This document shows, piece by piece, positions 47,604-58,599 of a stretch of DNA of 64,000 nt (within the stretch, counting starts at the first letter, position 1; every line of letters begins with the position of its first letter). The position numbers and the translations under genes were made by a program. The DNA lies in contig NC_064769.1 in the NCBI RefSeq assembly GCF_011397635.1, forward strand, positions 12,789,207 through 12,853,206, read 5' to 3'. Under the pieces are notes generated by a model. That model worked only from the letters and a program-made list of their open reading frames with translations. It searched no databases and was not told where the DNA came from. The DNA is from Epinephelus fuscoguttatus (taxonomy: Eukaryota > Chordata > Actinopteri > Perciformes > Serranidae).

Positions 47604-48091
47604 CTCATTCTCTGATGAACACACAAACGGATTTAACAAATCGGTACATGGTGCTCAGTTGATTTAAACTTCCTGAATCTTTCAACATAAATTGGCACAA
47701 TGCTTATGGATGTTTCACACTTTGAAACCTCACATCTGCATCAGGAAACATCAACTGGTAAAGGATGGTTTAAGTATTTTGCTTCTGTCCGACTCCCTTT
47801 TGAGTAGCTTTATAAACATATGGCTTATTCATTTGGGCAGACTTTGTTTTTGGTCATATTAAGTCACTACAGCTATAAATATACATACAGTAGGGTGGCA
47901 AGTAAAGTATCGAAATATAAGAGTAAAGACACAAAATCCATGTACCTTAAAGGGGCACTCCATTGGTTTATACATCAAGTTCAGATTATTTATTTATTTA
48001 TTTATTAGAGATAAGGATTACTACTCAGCCTGTGAAAAATTTTCTAATGTCATCTGGGTTATCTCAGTTTCAGCCAAAAGGCGATCTCTGG
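47604..48091. other. intergenic, nothing recognised
   Basis: A TTTA microsatellite lies at about 47,988-48,008; otherwise no feature. Confidence 0.45.
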
Positions 48092-48425
48092 GACTAAAAA
48101 GATGAAACCATCAGGAAAGTGCCAAAAACTGCAGTTCCTCTAATGGCCACTTGAGGCTGGCTCCAAAAGGGAGTCAATCTTGATAGACCCTTATTATAAC
48201 ATGCCCAACTCAACAGCAAAAAAAAAAAAAAAACATCTTTACATCTTGGTACAATAAACAGTTTTGATCTCTATAGCTGATTTCCCCCTCCATGACAGCT
48301 GCACAGGGGGTGAATTCTTAAATAACGCACCCATTTACTTAATGTTAAAAGATTCAGGAAGTTTTAATCACCCCTCGCTCCTCCAAATATGGTCACTTCT
48401 GGCTCCAAAAAATGATCTGAAAGCC
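48092..48425 (-). repeat. dispersed element C, partial reverse copy
   Basis: The plus strand shows GGCCACTTGAGGCTGGCTCC, CCTCCATGACAGCTGCACAG and ATATGGTCACTTCTGGCTCC, reverse-complement counterparts of phrases in the copies at 22,737 and 27,638. The ACCATAGACTG head is missing. Confidence 0.55.
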
Positions 48426-49546
48426 TGTGTTACAAACTGGTTGTTTGGAGTTTGACAGACTTGGTTCTAATGGAAGATGCTGTTGAGTTGCATTATGGGA
48501 AATGAAGGATCCAGTGTGTTTGAAGTTTGGTCCATGTTAGGGACTAGAAATCAGCTACTTTGATTTTCTCGTGGTTTTTTTTTTTTTTTTTTTTTTGCAC
48601 TAAAGCATCATAATGCTATAACTGCACATGCAGAGCCACCATTATAAGATAATAGATCACATTATCTCCACATCATATGACAAGAAGTCAGGACGATCCC
48701 CATGATATGTTAACACATGTTTAGCCACTGAGTCTTTACCGGCTACTTAAGCAATAATTAGAGAGGCTTAAAAGATTTAAGAATATACAGTCAAATGTTG
48801 GCTTATGCACTATAATACACATCATTTACAAAATCTTTCAAATCTCATTAATCACAAACCCAAATCCCTCAGACATTGATTAAAGTTTTCCATTTCAAAA
48901 ATGTTTATGTTTGCTAAATGGGTTTTGTTTTTTGTAATAAAGAAGATTCATTCTGACAACAGATTTTTGTTTGTTTCATACTGTGCACAAGAGGCACTAG
49001 ATTAAATCAACTATGTTATGATGTGGGAGATTAAATACAGAAATCTATTTTTGAACACCACTAAAACTCTATTCTCACCAGTGTCGGATAACTTAAATAT
49101 CTTGTGACAATATTTAATTAAACCTGAGTGGTTATTTTGAAGCTACAGTGTCCTGTGAGGACAAAAAATATCAAAGAACATTTTCATCAGCATGAATCTG
49201 TTCTGATCTTATCAATGCGAATAAATGTTTTCACAGAGGGTTTTTTTTTTTTACTCAAACCATGGGTAATAAACCCACATATTTAGTATGTTTTACTTTA
49301 ATCATATAAGACATGAAAGGATTCTTCTTGTCAGTGACCTTTTGTTATCTTCAGATGTTACTCCAACATGTGAGGTGATTTTTAATTGATGCACTCATGG
49401 CATATAAACTGTGTGAAGTCAGTGATACAAAGAGTATATAATTAGCAGATACAGTTAGCCATCTTTGGGTCTGACTGAATTTCAGATTCAACTGGTGTTC
49501 TTTGTCATCTCCACTAGAGGGCAACAGTGCAGCTATCAGACAGACA
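48426..49546. other. intergenic, low-complexity runs
   Basis: A poly-T run of about 24 bases sits at 48,572-48,596 and a shorter one near 49,240. No gene seen. Confidence 0.5.
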
Positions 49547-49554
49547 GTCTATCA

Positions 49555-49857
49555 CAGGGGTGTCGAACTCATTTAAGTTCAGGGGCCACATACAGCCCAA
49601 ATTGATCTCAAGTGGGCCGGACCATATTTTTCACAGTGTTTTATATCTTTAAATATGACCACACTAAGTATTGTTATTTCAGAGAGCTGTATTCTGGTCA
49701 GGGTGAAAAGCCTCTGAGGCAGCATTTTACATGAAGTATCTACTCATTGTTTAAATTGCTCCTGAAACCTCTCAGCCTTCACAAGTGCATCAATATTAGG
49801 TGTGCTAAGTCATCTAGAGGGCCGGTCGGACCCTTTGGGGTATGTTTGATACCTCTG
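49555..49857. mobile_element. hAT miniature element with perfect 8-bp duplication
   Basis: This 303-bp element begins CAGGGGTGTCGAACTCA and ends with the reverse complement of CAGAGGTATCAAACATA. GTCTATCA flanks it on both sides (49,547-49,554 and 49,858-49,865) with no mismatch, the signature of hAT integration. No coding capacity. Confidence 0.9.
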
Positions 49858-50097
49858 GTCTATCAGGTGTCAGACCATGTCTCACAATCCAGTTTCAGAT
49901 TATTAATACTTATTTGAAGTACTCACATAATTTAAGTATAAGTAATAATAACACACTGACATCACTTTAAGTTAAATGATGCTCAAAATTCTATTTAAAA
50001 GGTACAGAAGTGCCATTATCACAGAGTGCCACACTGGGTTCAATTTGATTGGGCTTTAATGTGCTGTAATTACTTTGTTTTTAATGTTGTGTAGCAT

Positions 50098-51442
50098 GCA
50101 GTGCATTTAGAATGTAGGTTTCCACCTCACCAATAGAAACTCAATACCCCATAATAACAAGGCAAAAGCAGACTTTTTTTTGTGCAAATTTATTAAAATA
50201 GAAAAAAGACTTATCACATTGACCTGTGTATTTAGATCTTTAACTCAAGCACCTTTGGCAGTGATTACAGCCTCAGATCTTGGGTATGAAGAGACCTGGA
50301 TTTGGGGATTTGCTGCCGATCCTCCAGGCTCTGGTTGGGTTACCCAAGGACATTCTTAGAATTCTCCCTGAGCTACTCCTGCTTTGTTTGGGTTGTATGC
50401 TCAGGGTCATTGTCCAGTTTGAAGATGAACCTTTAGCCCAGTCTGAGGTCCTGAGCACTATGGACCACGTTTCCTGTAAGGACATCTCTAGACCTTGCTC
50501 CTTTCAGCTTTTCCTCAACCCTGACCAGACCTCCAGCCCCTGCTGCTGACAAACACCCCCAAAACATGACGCTCACCATACTTCACCATCGGCATGGTAT
50601 TGGGCAGGTAATAAGGGGTGCCTGGTTTCTTCCAGACATGATGCTTAGAACTGAGGCCAGACAGTTCAATCTCTGTTTCATCAAACCACAATCTGAGAGT
50701 CCTGTAGGTGCTTTGTTTGTCTGCAAACTCCAGCAGGCTTTTATGTGTCTTTCTCTGAAGAGAGGCTTCTGTTTGGCCACTCTGCCATAAAGCCCATATA
50801 GGTAGACAATTGTCCTTCTGCAAGATTTTCCCATCTCCACACATGATCTCTGAGGCTCAGCCAGAGTGACCCTTTTCCTGCAATTGCTCAGTTTGCCCAG
50901 GGAGACAGCTCTTGGGAGAGTGCTGGGCTGGTTTTTCCAAACCTCTCCCATTTAAGAACTGTGCTCTCTGGAACCTTCAGATATTTTTTGTTGCCTTTCC
51001 CAGATCTGTGCCTCTCAGAAATCCTGTCTCTAAAGCTTTGCAGGCCAGTCCTTCAACCTCTTAGCTTGTTTTTTTGCTCTGATATGCACTGTCAGCTGTA
51101 GGACCTTACATTGACAGGTGTGTGCCTTTTTTAAATCATCCAATCAGTTGAATTTGCCACAGGTGGACTCCAAGCAAGGTGTAGAAACATCTTAAAGATG
51201 ATGAAAAGAAATGGGATGCACCTGAGCTGAACTTCAAGTGTCATAACAAAGGGGGTGAATACATTTAATCTTTCATTTTTTTCCTTTTCAATGCATTTGC
51301 ACAACTTTCTTAAACTCTGTTTTCATTTCACCATTAAGGGAAAGTGGATTGATGAGGGGTAAAATTATTTAAATAATTTTAGCACATGGCTGAAATATAA
51401 CAAAATGTGAAAAAGTGAAGGGGTACGTTTTTATTGCACTAC
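50098..51442 (-). mobile_element. decayed Tc1-like transposon, transposase on minus strand
   Basis: Both ends carry TIR sequence: CAGTGCATTTAGAATGTAGG on the left, and GTAGTGCAATAAAAACGTAC when the right end is reverse-complemented. The interior follows the known fish Tc1 layout throughout, for example TCAGGGTCATTGTCCAGTTT, CCCAGTCTGAGGTCCTGAGC and ACAGGTGTGTGCC. The minus-strand transposase is broken: a segment near 50,600-50,520 (MVKYGERHVLGVF) is a frame-worn version of the conserved catalytic-domain region, and stops interrupt the rest. Confidence 0.85.
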
Positions 51443-52782
51443 ATTTCAACTATTTTTCTGTGAATTTTCCACAGGCATCATCTGTAATTAGCAATCACTG
51501 AAGGATCTTTTTTATTTATATAGTGATATTAATACATTAATTAAACATATTTTTAAGTGTATTTGGATGCTAATACATTTGTATTTACTTAGTTTTACAT
51601 TACAGAGGCATGGCTTAAATGTGGCATTGATCTATATGAACATAGTCATATTTATTCCTTTAATCTGCTTACAAAAGCCAATGCCTTCACAGCACAACCA
51701 CCCCGGTTGGGATAATCCCAAAGCTGTGGCTTCTCTCCTCTCCAGCAGTAGCAAAAAAGACTTCCCACTCCAGTCACAGCGACTGACTCAATCCCAAACA
51801 TCCATCATAATCTGAAAACTCTTAAACAACCTCATGTCACCATCACCCCAGTGAATCATATCACCTCTCCCACGTCTCCTCCGTACTTGCTCCAGTTTGC
51901 GTCATCAAATAAACAAATAAATAAATAAACATCCAGTCAGTCAGTCAATCTTTTTTTCTTTACATCTTCATTTCTTCCTCTGGCACTTCTTGAAGTGTAG
52001 TGGCTTCTCCTCTTTCTCACATCTTTTATGATTGTCATCACTGATGTTCAGTGTTAGTGGCCGTCTCCTGGAGGATAAAATTACAACGCAGACACTGAAA
52101 GCCATCTCATGTTGCAAAACATTATTTAAACCCAGTTTGTCTGAAAATTCCAGCTGTTAAGAGATCCTTCTCAGTGCAGCTCTAATATTTACCAAACTCA
52201 GTCTGTGCTGTAGTCATCCTTTTTGGTATTATACTAACATATGCTCCCTAAGCATCACCTCTTATCCCAAGAGTGGCCTGTTCACCCTGGTGACGCTGCT
52301 GGCCTCTGCTGTCTGTCAGAGAGCACGAGACTCCTCCTGGGTTTCCTCTGGGTGAGAGGGGGGATTATCTGCTGCTTGAGTTCAGCTCCCCTGAGAGACA
52401 CGACAGGAGGCTCACAGTGGAAGGACGTGGGATTTTCAGATATTACTTTAACTATGAATCATCATCAAGTCATTGTGTTTCTGATGCTGTCCTAATACAC
52501 ACATAACGGATTCCTGTGACATCTGGGATCAGTTTGTTTACCTGATTAAAGAATCCTGATGTATTTTGGCAGTCTGAGGGTAAAATATTATGAAGAGATT
52601 TTTGTTTTTAAAAGATTTATAAAAATGCAAAAGTACATTTACTGAAGTACTTACGACTTACAACAATTCAGAGGGGAATAATGTACTTTCATCACTACAT
52701 TTCTTTGTGAGCTTTCTGGTTCATTATTTATTTAAATCTGGTTATTCAGATGTTATGTCAAATGCACAGATAAAGGTTAAAC
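51443..52782. other. intergenic, nothing recognised
   Basis: No exon or repeat identified with confidence. The 82- and 84-codon frames at 51,567 and 52,241 lack domains. Confidence 0.45.
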
Positions 52783-53088
52783 CAGAGGTTAGCAACCTTT
52801 TTTGTTTTGCTTGTGATCCCTCACAGAAAAGCAATGTGTAGTTGGGGACCCTGTCACCCATCAGATGTCCATGAATGTCTTAACTAGTCAGATGTTTTTA
52901 TTTTTTAAGAGGTAAAATTACCCATTTTTTTCTGAAAAAACATTAGCAAAATGTCAAGAAAAATATAAACAAATGTGTGTTCCAAAACGCTTTTTCTTCA
53001 TCTCTACTTCATGAATCATCTCACGACTCCTCAGATTTATGTAGCGATGCTTTGAAGGAGAACCAATCTGTAGGTTGAGAACCACTAG
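52783..53088. mobile_element. hAT-like miniature element, decayed
   Basis: CAGAGGTTAGCAACC on the left pairs with CTAGTGGTTCTCAACC (reverse complement of the right end). The flanks (GTTAAAC and AATAAAC) match only partly, so the duplication is uncertain. Confidence 0.5.
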
Positions 53089-53454
53089 AATAAACTACTG
53101 AAGTGTTGCCTGTAAAATAGTTCAAACTAGCTCCAGCCCCACCGGCTACAACATTAGAATGCTACTTATGGTATCAGGTATATTTCTACATCAGAATTAC
53201 CAACCTAATGATGTCATGTATGATGATATATCAGTCACAGGGGCCATTTTTCTGCAAAACTAGGCCAGTACTTTTGACACTTTAAGTATTATAAGGATTT
53301 GGAATGCAAGACTTTTACTTGGTAAATTGGAAAACAACACTACAGTATAACCTTGTGATAAATAATAACTCCTTGTAGCTCAAAGTGTTGACTCAGCTGT
53401 ATGGTTATTTTTGTGTGTACACATTACGTGATTTGCATTTTTTTTTGCATGCCT

Positions 53455-54790
53455 CTGGTGAACGAAAAATCCAAAAATTGAGACAATTCTTCATGAATAG
53501 AAGTCTCATTTATCTAGATATATGCTCAGTACTTCCCAAACAGACAACCCTTTTCTGACAGCGAACTGAACTAAAAGCTAAATTTATATATGCTTGTCAA
53601 TGCCAATCTACATTGAAAAAAAACAACAACGTAATTTTACCTTGCTGAACATGAGAGCTACTGTTCTACCTGCTTCAACCAAACTAACCCAATCACTCAG
53701 TAATACAAACTAACAACAGATCAAGGCAGCAGTAGCTCTGTCCTTAGCTGGGTAAAATTACTGTTTTGTCAAGACAGGGTGCGTTCCAAATTGCATACGT
53801 TTTACTTTTAGTAGGGTACAGCAGCTGCCCTTACAAAGTGCATACTGTTGCATGCAGTATGCGCACAATCAGGACATACTGCCTCTTTATAAAATTATGC
53901 CCTGAACTTTGACCCTTGGACCTCGGAGATGAAACAAAACACCATTCACTGAGCTCTGCTGTTGTTATCGTTCTAAGCTAGAGCTCCATACACGGTAGAT
54001 TATAACATACTGTATTAAATTCACATTACATAGGCTATGTATTACTCTGTCATTGTTATTAATACCTATGCCCTTTTTGTTGGTTATATTGACAGCTATT
54101 TTGTTCAATTAAGCAATCAATATTCCTATTATTACTATTCGACTGGTCACTTTAATGCGCTGTCATCCATAATTGACAGTTCTTCTGAGAGATTTCAACG
54201 AGCTGCCAATCAGCTGTCAACGAGCTGTCATCTGTCTACAGTTCAGCCAATGTGACAAATCTTCCACTGCGCAGAGTATTGTGGGTCAGAGTAGCCAGAA
54301 AAGCATACTGGCTTGCATACAACGAAATCTGACCGGGTGTAGTAGAACATCCTGGTATTTTTGGCATACTACATTTGTCATACTATATATTGGGACATAG
54401 TAAATCTTTCTGGCATACTGTATAGTGTGGTAATATGGGTATCGGAATGCACAGAGTCTGGCTTTGAAGAGAGCATTATATGTATCACTTTAGTTGAGTT
54501 CCTCTCGGAAAGGGCTGTCCATTTGGGATATAGCGTATTGAGTGTATGGCTGGATAAATGAGGCTTCAAGTATGAGTTGTGTGATAATTTGTAAATGGAT
54601 GTTTTGATATAGTTCTGCTGTTGTTTAATGTGGACCCCTATGACTTCAGTTCATCAAGAAATGTCTCTGTTTTTGGATTCTGCTTCACCAGCATGTAAGG
54701 AAAACTATTTTTTCTTCCTGAATTCAGTGTAACAAGGGGTGAGCAATTGATATACAAATGGTCATTTGGGGGCTGAAGCATTCCTTTAAA
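53455..54790. mobile_element. palindromic TTAA-type element, family A, copy 2, interrupted
   Basis: The left part (GCTCAGTACTTCCCAAACAG, GAACTGAACTAAAAG, GATCAAGGCAGCAGTAG) matches copy 1 at 720-970. The right part (GAGTCTGGCTTTGAA, TTGATATACAAATGGTCATT, terminal ATTCCTTTAAA) matches and extends copy 1's right end. At 53,774-54,443, where copy 1 reads GTCAATGGAGTCTGG, another element interrupts the sequence. Confidence 0.7.
53774..54443. mobile_element. terminal-inverted-repeat element nested in family A copy 2
   Basis: Left end GGGTGCGTTCCAAATTGCAT; right end reverse-complemented TGTGCATTCCGATACCCATA. Comparison with uninterrupted copy 1 fixes its boundaries to within a few bases. The interior repeats GGCATACT-type phrases and an AGCTGTC-rich stretch near 54,150-54,240. 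No coding capacity. Confidence 0.6.
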
Positions 54791-55267
54791 CTTCATATTT
54801 TCAATCCAGAGAGCTGAAGGGACCCGGACCCTCCAACAGATGGTGCTGATCTCTCTCTTCTCATCAAGAGTTGGGTGATAATTCAACAGTTATGTCATTA
54901 GGTGTACCGCTACCTCAGGAAGGAAAGCTGTCATCACCGTTATGTCCACTGCTGCAGACCTGTCCTCTGCAGCTCTCACAGTATCTCCCCATCACACCCT
55001 GTTAGTCTGATTTTTTCTTTTCTTTTTGAGAAGTGCTTTCACCCACATCTTTCAGTTCATGTATTTCAATAGTTCACTGGCCAGTTGTCACTTTGCTCGC
55101 AGCCTCTTATCTGCGTAGGCTGACAAAAAAACACCCATCCATACCTCCAAGATGCACCTGAATAGGTGAGGGGGGGCAACCGACACACAGGGAGACATCA
55201 CCCGAGCTTCCAAAAGAGCGCGTCTTTCTCTCCGGGTGTCCACTCCTTCTCGGCAGATCACCCTCCG

Positions 55268-55434
55268 ATGCAATTAACCCAGAAAGACGACTTTGTCAAG
55301 GGGGACCCAACGCCGACCAACGCAGCTCTCCAATCCGACGGCAGCGCCGGATCTCCGGCCAAAATGTGCAGTGAATGTTACGTGAATCAGACATTTGTGC
55401 ACGATGATGGGACCGTGAACGACCACAAGCCACG
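55268..55434 (+). CDS. kcnt1: kcnt1 first coding exon, Slack-B-like N terminus
   Basis: First exon of the sodium-activated potassium channel Slack (KCNT1, KNa1.1), a plasma-membrane channel of neurons. The last part reads CSECYVNQTFVHDDG, resembling the human long N-terminal isoform (YTNRTFEFDDG, from memory). The frame is closed upstream by TAG at 55,163. The first ATG is 55,268 (weak context, C at -3); a second at 55,364 (A at -3) sits directly before CSECYVN and may be used instead. The exon ends at CACG|GTAAGA with two bases of a codon (phase 2), which matches the acceptor at 58,250. It sits in a local CpG-richer stretch (about 55,200-55,390) that probably holds the promoter. Confidence 0.75.
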
Positions 55435-56783
55435 GTAAGAGAGACCAGCAGCAACACACAGGAACAAGTAAGGAGGCAAACTTTATGTAACATATAGTGA
55501 TGGATAACTTAGTGCTTTTATTATCACTCCTCACATTTGTTGGTTAAAAACTGAAAAGTGCCAAATATTTTTGTATTTTATGGCATGTGTTTATTCAGTT
55601 AGTTGTGGTGTGGTGCGTAAAAATGCTGATTTTAGTTTGTGTTTTTCCAGAGCTCCATCCATACACTGTGTGCTCATGTACTCCTGTCACCACTGCTGTG
55701 TGTTCAGCTGTTCACTGGCTTGCTCCCTGTCTGTCATTCAGTGTTGCAGCCTGAATATTATCTCCTGCAAATATGGTTGCATGACTTAAACTAGTTGCAA
55801 ACAGACATTGAATATTATTGTATTGTATTGGACTCTGCATCTTTGTGTCTTCCTTGGAACATTTGTGTTTCTTCTGGACAAAAAAAAAAACATGTTAAAA
55901 TTGAAAGTCCCAAAGAAGACAAACAGATGGGTTGTTAAATGACACAGGAGCTCAAACCATAAAATCTCTCACTCAACATGTTTCTCTGTTCTGTTCACTC
56001 GGATGCCTGAGATGACCTGTAAGCTCCATAGTGTTATGAGTGTTTTATGAGACTGCTGCACTTTGCCTTTGGGCTTTGTTTGGTTTAGTTTGATGAATGG
56101 ATTTTACCAAACCACATGGGAAATATATCCTTCATCTTTTATGCAGTAAGTTTGACAAGCCTAATGGATGATAGCAAACAGACAGACATGGTGAAGGAGA
56201 GATGGAAAAGACGGGGCTTTGCTACGCTCCCTCTATGTACATCGTGTAAGTTTATCTGCCTCTTTAGTGATCTGTTTAGGAGAGACTGAAAAACAGCACC
56301 TGTCGTCATCCAAGACGATTTCACACCAAAGCACTTACACTTTATTTGAATCATAAAATACATCTGCTACATCTCCATCTCCGACTGTGATGAGTAACCA
56401 AGGAGGTAATGTGCAAAAACTTCCAGCAACTGAAGCTTGAAATGTCTCAAAAATACCCATCCATGCAGCACACTCTGATATCAATAGAGTGGAAAATATT
56501 AAATTTATCCATTCACTCCACTCTTGGGTTTCTAATTCATCTCATTCCTTTGACTGACCAACATCAGTTCACCTTCACACACAAAGGTAACATCCCACTA
56601 CACTGTCCTCCACCTGTGCATGTTACTGGGGCTCTCTGGCTGTGGTTGAATAAGAACTGGAGGAGATGACTCAACATCTGCAGTCATTAACGTAACTGTA
56701 GAAACTGTGTTCATCATCTGGCTAATCAGTTTCTGTTTCTTCACTTTTTATGATTTTGCATCAAAATTGATCTGAAAATACTA
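55435..56783. other. kcnt1 intron 1, 5' part
   Basis: No further exon recognised. The short frames at 55,571-55,789 and 56,409-56,669 lack conserved motifs. Confidence 0.45.
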
Positions 56784-57560
56784 TTTAAAGGGACAGTTCA
56801 CCCCAAAATCAGAAATACATATTTGTCCTCTTACCTGTAGTGCTGTTTATCAGTCTAGATTGTTTTGGTGTGAGTTGCTGAGTGTTGGAAATAACAGCTG
56901 TAGAGATGTCTGCCTGTTCTCCAGTATTATGGAACTAGATGGCACTCAGCTTGTGGTGCTCAAAGCACCAAAAAATACGTTAGATAAACTCAACAGTCAT
57001 GTCTCTTTCCAGATACCATGACCCAGTTACTCAGTATAATCTACAAACCTTGTTTTGAGCAGTTCCATGTAGGAACTATTTTCTTTCTACTGAACTACAC
57101 CCACCAACCATATCACTGCGCAGGAAGAAGTGTACATCTAATCATAGACAAGATGTAAACATTAATGTTGTCCCTCTCGGCTGAGCTGTAAGGTCAGTGG
57201 TGCTAGGTGAGCTAGCAGAAGATGCATGCATCTTTCTCTGCAGTGATGCAGTTAGTTCCTGCATGAAACTGCTCACAACAAGGTCTGTGGATTATCTTGA
57301 GTAACCGGGTCATGATTTTCTGGAAAGGGACGTTGCTTTGAGTTTTTCAAATGTATTTATTTATCTTTTGGCGCTTTCTGCACCACAAGCCGAATGCCAT
57401 CGGGTTCCATTATATTCAAGAGAACGCAGACATCTCTACGGCCCCTATCTCCAACACTCGACAACTCATACCAAAACAATCTATATTGATGAACAGGACT
57501 ACAGGTAAGAGGAAAAATATGAATTTTTTTTTTTTTTTTTGGATGAACTGTCCCTTTAAA
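56784..57560. mobile_element. palindromic TTAA-type miniature element, family B, complete copy
   Basis: Starts TTTAAAGGGACAGTTCACCC and ends TGAACTGTCCCTTTAAA, perfectly complementary at the termini with TTAA at each end. The two halves are diverged reverse complements throughout (for example ATGACCCAGTTACTCA on the left, TGAGTAACCGGGTCAT on the right), so the whole 777 bp is one imperfect palindrome. It lies in kcnt1 intron 1. A Kolobok-like origin is suggested by TTAA plus AGGG termini but not proven. Confidence 0.85.
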
Positions 57561-58059
57561 TAGAGTGTCTCTTTCCATATCAGAGAAATACTGTATACAT
57601 ACAGAATTAGTCTAAACAAACAAAATGCATGTTTCTGTTAATAAAAGTCGTAGACTGTACGTAATTGTAAGACTCTGTTCACTCTACTTTCATCTAACTG
57701 TACCTGAGCATATCTTACCTTTACTAGAATTCATGTAATCATCTGTGCAAATGTATGCTTACAGCAGTACAGCGTAGCTGCATCTTATACCTGCGTCTGC
57801 AGGGTAGTAAAGCAGATAGCAGTTGCATGTTACTTTAGATGAACATATGACGGATCCTTCTGCTTTTTATTGTCTGTGTGACTTCAGGATGCTGTTTGAG
57901 CAGCTCATATTACAAAACAAGCTGCAAACAGATGGGTAAAGCCTAAAGCCTCAGGCTAATTATATGGGTAGTCACCAGAGCTCAGTGTGAAGGCTTTTAT
58001 CAGTTTGTGACAGTATCTCTTTTCTTTCCTATTTTCTCTAACCCTTACTTTTCTGCATT

Positions 58060-58249
58060 CCCGAATCAGTCCACCACCTGATCTTTTCCATCCCATCCTT
58101 CCTCTCCGTGATTCCTCTCCTTCTCCCTGTGCTCCCTTTTCCTTTTCAGCATTGCCTGTCCCTCCAGCTCCTGTCGCTTTGGCACTTCTTCTCCTTTTCT
58201 CCCTTCATTTCCCTTCTGCTTCTTTACTTTTCTCCTCTCCCTCCTCCAG
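58060..58249 (+). promoter_or_regulatory. extended pyrimidine tract before kcnt1 exon 2
   Basis: About 170 bases of strongly C/T-rich sequence end in the acceptor CTCCTCCAG at 58,249. It contains earlier AGs usable as acceptors (exon starts at 58,150 and 58,168), and another lies inside exon 2 (58,261). None of these restores the phase of exon 1; only 58,250 does. The long tract could bind PTB-type splicing factors (inference). Confidence 0.6.
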
Positions 58250-58417
58250 CTCCTCTCCAGCACCACTCAAGACTAACAGCAACAGCAGCGGGGTTATCTT
58301 AGACATCTCCACTCTTAAGATGGAGCAGCTGGAGAGTGAGGAGGTGCCTCCGCTGCCGCCCCGCTTCCGCTTCAGAGACCTGCTGCTCGGGGACCAGGGC
58401 TTCCAGAATGATGACAG
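58250..58417 (+). CDS. kcnt1: kcnt1 second coding exon, conserved cytoplasmic N-terminal motif
   Basis: The exon encodes a Ser/Asn-rich linker and then [20 protein letters not shown] followed by GFQNDDR, the hallmark just before the first membrane segment in KCNT1 and KCNT2. It begins at 58,250, completing the codon left by exon 1, and ends GACAG|GTAGGC in phase 2. The GDQG sequence is also close to KCNT2 (whose protein starts near this motif), but the preceding YVNQTF exon and the downstream GSDAGQR exon favour KCNT1. The channel core, RCK domains and all membrane segments lie beyond the window, so the gene is partial. Confidence 0.88.
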
Positions 58418-58599
58418 GTAGGCAGCGGCGCAGATGGGAAGAAAAATGGTAACTCTCAGAAAGCAGGTTGAGAAGTGTTGTTTGACAGAATCAGAGGCAA
58501 AACCTCTGATTAATTCATTTCTTTTTTTTTTTGGTGATGGTGAAAAGTGGAAAAAGTGACTATTTCAGCTACTTAGTTATTACTTTTTGTTAAATGTTA

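Noticed and set aside
50280-50951. Open frames up to 122 codons on both strands
   Set aside because: They are broken pieces or shadows of a Tc1-like transposase.
58250-58417. Assignment of the channel exon to kcnt2 instead of kcnt1
   Set aside because: The VPPLPPR...[11 protein letters not shown] motif is shared by both, but the upstream YVNQTF exon, the downstream GSDAGQR exon and the neighbouring 9q genes favour kcnt1. The call rests on remembered sequences and could be settled by the next exons.
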